DNA from: Nitrospiraceae bacterium
GTDB taxonomy: Bacteria > Nitrospirota > Nitrospiria > Nitrospirales > UBA2166
Reading direction: 5' to 3'
Length of the DNA stretch: 64,000 nucleotides
NCBI GenBank assembly: GCA_002726235.1
Contig: PBSN01000008.1
Coordinates: 448,635-512,634, forward strand
Part shown: piece by piece, positions 62,255 through 64,000 of the stretch
How the letters are laid out: the number at the start of each line of letters is the position of its first letter
Numbering within the stretch: position 1 is the stretch's first letter
The notes under the pieces: generated by a model
Told to the model about the DNA's origin: nothing
What the model saw: only the letters and a program-made list of their open reading frames with translations
Database searches by the model: none
Program-made: the position numbers and the translations under genes

Positions 62255-62302
62255 TCACGGAGCGTGATCTGAGCCTTCCCTTTGTCAGACCACGCTCCGT
62301 GA
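62255..62302. terminator. Candidate bidirectional terminator hairpin
   Basis: TCACGGAGCGTGATCT (62255-62270) and AGACCACGCTCCGTGA (62287-62302) pair over 16 bases with one mismatch and a 16-base loop. It lies between the convergent hsp20 and RND genes, an ideal place for a shared terminator. No T-run follows on either side, so Rho-independent action is uncertain. Confidence 0.55.
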
Positions 62303-62328
62303 ATAACAAGCGTACCTCACTCTACGGC

Positions 62329-64000
62329 TCAACGTTGCCCGCTTCCAGCATCATCCTCGTTAACTCCGGGTAAAGTGAGTCCCAACACATTTGCTAATAT
62401 GCCCTTCACATCTTCAAGCACCAAATACAAGGAGGGAACAAGTACCAGAGAAATAATAGTTGAGAAGATCACTCCGAATCCCAAGGTTGCGGCCATGGGA
62501 ATAAGAAACTGTGCTTGCACGCTCTTTTCCAGCAGCATCGGTAGCAATCCAACAAAGGTGGTCAGCGAAGTCAACAAGATGGGTCGAAATCTAGCAACCC
62601 CAGCTTGATGGACAGCATCAAATATCGACCGCCCAGCCGCTCGAGTTCGATTGACAAAGTCGACTAAAACTAAGTTATCATTCACAACAACACCCGCCAG
62701 TGCCACCATGCCTACCATTGACAAGATACTTAATGCCATGCCAATGACAAGGTGGCCCATTACGGCACCCACAATTCCAAACGGAACAGCAGAAATGATA
62801 ATTAGCGGTTGCACATACGATCGTAGTGGGATTGCCATCAATGCGAAGATCCCAATTACTGCAAAGATAAAGCCGCGGCCCAAGGCCTCGAGCGACTCTT
62901 CTTGCTCACGTTGCTGGCCCTCGAAGGAATACCGCAATCCACGGTGCTCAGCCAGAAGCTCGGGTAACCAGCTATCCACTAATTCGGATACAATGGCACC
63001 GGTATCGGTTGTGGCAGTATCAACATCAGCGGTAACGTTAACCACTCGCAAACGATCGACACGATTTATGGTTGCTGGACCTCGACCAATATCAGCACTT
63101 GCAACCAAATGAAATGGCACTTCATCCCCCTCAGGCGTTCGAATCTTCATCTTCTCCAAATCACCCAATGACCGACGGTGACCTGCAGGATATCTCACCA
63201 TGACCCGAACATCATCACGACCCCGCTGAATCCTCTGCGCTTCTTCTCCATAGAATCCTTGTCGAACCTGCCGCCCAAGATCAGAAAGGGTAAGTCCAAG
63301 CGTTTCTGCGGCCGGAGTAATCGCGAGTTTGATTTCCTGTGCCCCTTCACGAAACGAGTCTGTCACTTCATACACACCCTCATAGGTTTTTAGCCTGGCT
63401 TTGAGCGTATTCGCTGCACGTCGAAGCTCTTCAGTATTTGGCCCCGCAAGTTGAACATTGATATCTTCACCAGGATCAAATAATGACGAGGTAAAGGTCA
63501 AATCCACTGCATCAGGAATGGGTCCAGTCAACGCTCTCCACCGATTGACAATTTCTTGACTACTCATGGTGCGTTCTTCCGATGGCACCAGCTCAATAGT
63601 AACCTCACCCAAATTCGAGCCGGAAAACACTTCTGCTCGTCCCATATTCATCCGTTGCGTTGTCCGATACGGTTGCTCACCAATCGCTCCCATAATGTGA
63701 CGAAAGACCTCACGTTGATCATCATCGCGCCCCCCCTCAACTACTTCGCGTAAAGCGAGAGCACTCCGCTCTAACTGCGCAACGGCCTTTGCCGTCACAT
63801 CCGCCGGCGTTCCTTGCGGCATAGTCAACATGGCAACGGCATAATCTGCCTCCACGTTCGGCATGAACACAAACTTGACCCATCCACCAAACACTAACCC
63901 AAGGATGAGAAAGAACACTGCAACAAATGTCGATACAGTGACATACCGCCAATGCAAAGCCCAAACCAATCCAGGACGATAGATATGCTCAATGACCCAA
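62329..64000 (-). CDS. RND-family efflux/heavy-metal transporter permease (5' part outside window)
   Basis: C-terminal half of a large inner-membrane RND permease; the frame is open to the right edge, so the N-terminal half lies outside. Visible parts are the second periplasmic docking region (VDLTFTSSLFDPGEDINVQL, TRRQxFYG-type stretch) and a group of about six C-terminal membrane segments with GMALSILSMVGMVALAGVVVNDNLVLVDF and FRPILLTSLTTFVGLLPML. These are typical of AcrB/MexB/CusA relatives. It would form a trimeric pump with a membrane-fusion protein and outer-membrane channel encoded elsewhere. The substrate cannot be told. Confidence 0.9.
   Translation of the reverse strand, partial: WVIEHIYRPGLVWALHWRYVTVSTFVAVFFLILGLVFGGWVKFVFMPNVEADYAVAMLTMPQGTPADVTAKAVAQLERSALALREVVEGGRDDDQREVFRHIMGAIGEQPYRTTQRMNMGRAEVFSGSNLGEVTIELVPSEERTMSSQEIVNRWRALTGPIPDAVDLTFTSSLFDPGEDINVQLAGPNTEELRRAANTLKARLKTYEGVYEVTDSFREGAQEIKLAITPAAETLGLTLSDLGRQVRQGFYGEEAQRIQRGRDDVRVMVRYPAGHRRSLGDLEKMKIRTPEGDEVPFHLVASADIGRGPATINRVDRLRVVNVTADVDTATTDTGAIVSELVDSWLPELLAEHRGLRYSFEGQQREQEESLEALGRGFIFAVIGIFALMAIPLRSYVQPLIIISAVPFGIVGAVMGHLVIGMALSILSMVGMVALAGVVVNDNLVLVDFVNRTRAAGRSIFDAVHQAGVARFRPILLTSLTTFVGLLPMLLEKSVQAQFLIPMAATLGFGVIFSTIISLVLVPSLYLVLEDVKGILANVLGLTLPGVNEDDAGSGQR

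Noticed and set aside
1-64000. CRISPR arrays, tRNA or rRNA genes
   Set aside because: No spaced direct-repeat array and no cloverleaf or TTCGANNCC-type T-arm was seen; absence is by eye and not by covariance search.

Overview
The window looks like chromosomal DNA from a Gram-negative (diderm) bacterium with roughly even base composition. It carries lipoproteins, outer-membrane proteins, an MsbA-type exporter, lipoprotein signal peptidase and tripartite-efflux components. The mix of genes (molybdenum cofactor genes, PQQ-type sugar dehydrogenase, a very large propeller/dihaem protein, TatT-like lipoprotein) and a dispersed repeat ending in 'CTGTT(T/G)AAAA' motifs suggest a Nitrospirota-like lineage. 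That placement is inference; no rRNA or tRNA gene was seen to confirm it.

Layout. 1-6.6 kb (+): the end of an HtrA protease, tatC, moeA, mobB, a two-gene ABC exporter and a TatT-type lipoprotein. 6.7-11.7 kb (-): an unusual cluster with a two-subunit phosphonopyruvate (or sulfopyruvate) decarboxylase, a 2-aminoethylphosphonate-type transaminase, a LicC/PntC-like nucleotidyltransferase, a QW-repeat (terpene-cyclase-fold) protein and a CDP-alcohol phosphatidyltransferase. Together they read as a pathway for an aminoethylphosphonate-type lipid headgroup, but no PEP mutase is present. 11.8-24.7 kb: mixed metabolic and envelope genes (sugar dehydrogenase, YdcF, YqgE, old-yellow-enzyme family, FxsA, glgC, rfbC, pdxB, an ABC exporter, rluD), a frameshifted PIN-toxin remnant, then lspA-ileS. 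24.7-33 kb: ileS, nadA, yebC, ruvA, ruvB, plus a repeat element with inverted ends.

33-41.2 kb: a lipoprotein / DUF350 / membrane aminopropyltransferase trio, a secreted metzincin-like metalloprotease with a secreted partner, a multiply frameshifted methyltransferase pseudogene, and an exported ankyrin protein behind a short leader ORF. 41.4-53.1 kb: an M20 peptidase, a 1066-residue YVTN-propeller/dihaem protein, EVE protein, RNase D, an MFS transporter behind a triplicated 13-bp repeat, arfB, an orphan PD-(D/E)XK-like nuclease, a lipoprotein, yajQ and a VTT-domain membrane protein. 53.9-57.4 kb (-): a tightly overlapped trio of RlmD-like methyltransferase, dicarboxylate symporter and zinc alcohol dehydrogenase. 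57.7-64 kb: an envelope group of LolA-like protein, beta-barrel protein, a second HtrA protease and Hsp20, facing an RND efflux gene that runs off the right edge.

The most interesting parts are the phosphonate-lipid cluster with its QW-repeat protein and the DUF350/aminopropyltransferase trio. Next come the gene remnants and the small regulatory structures (leader ORF, triplicated repeat, hairpins).
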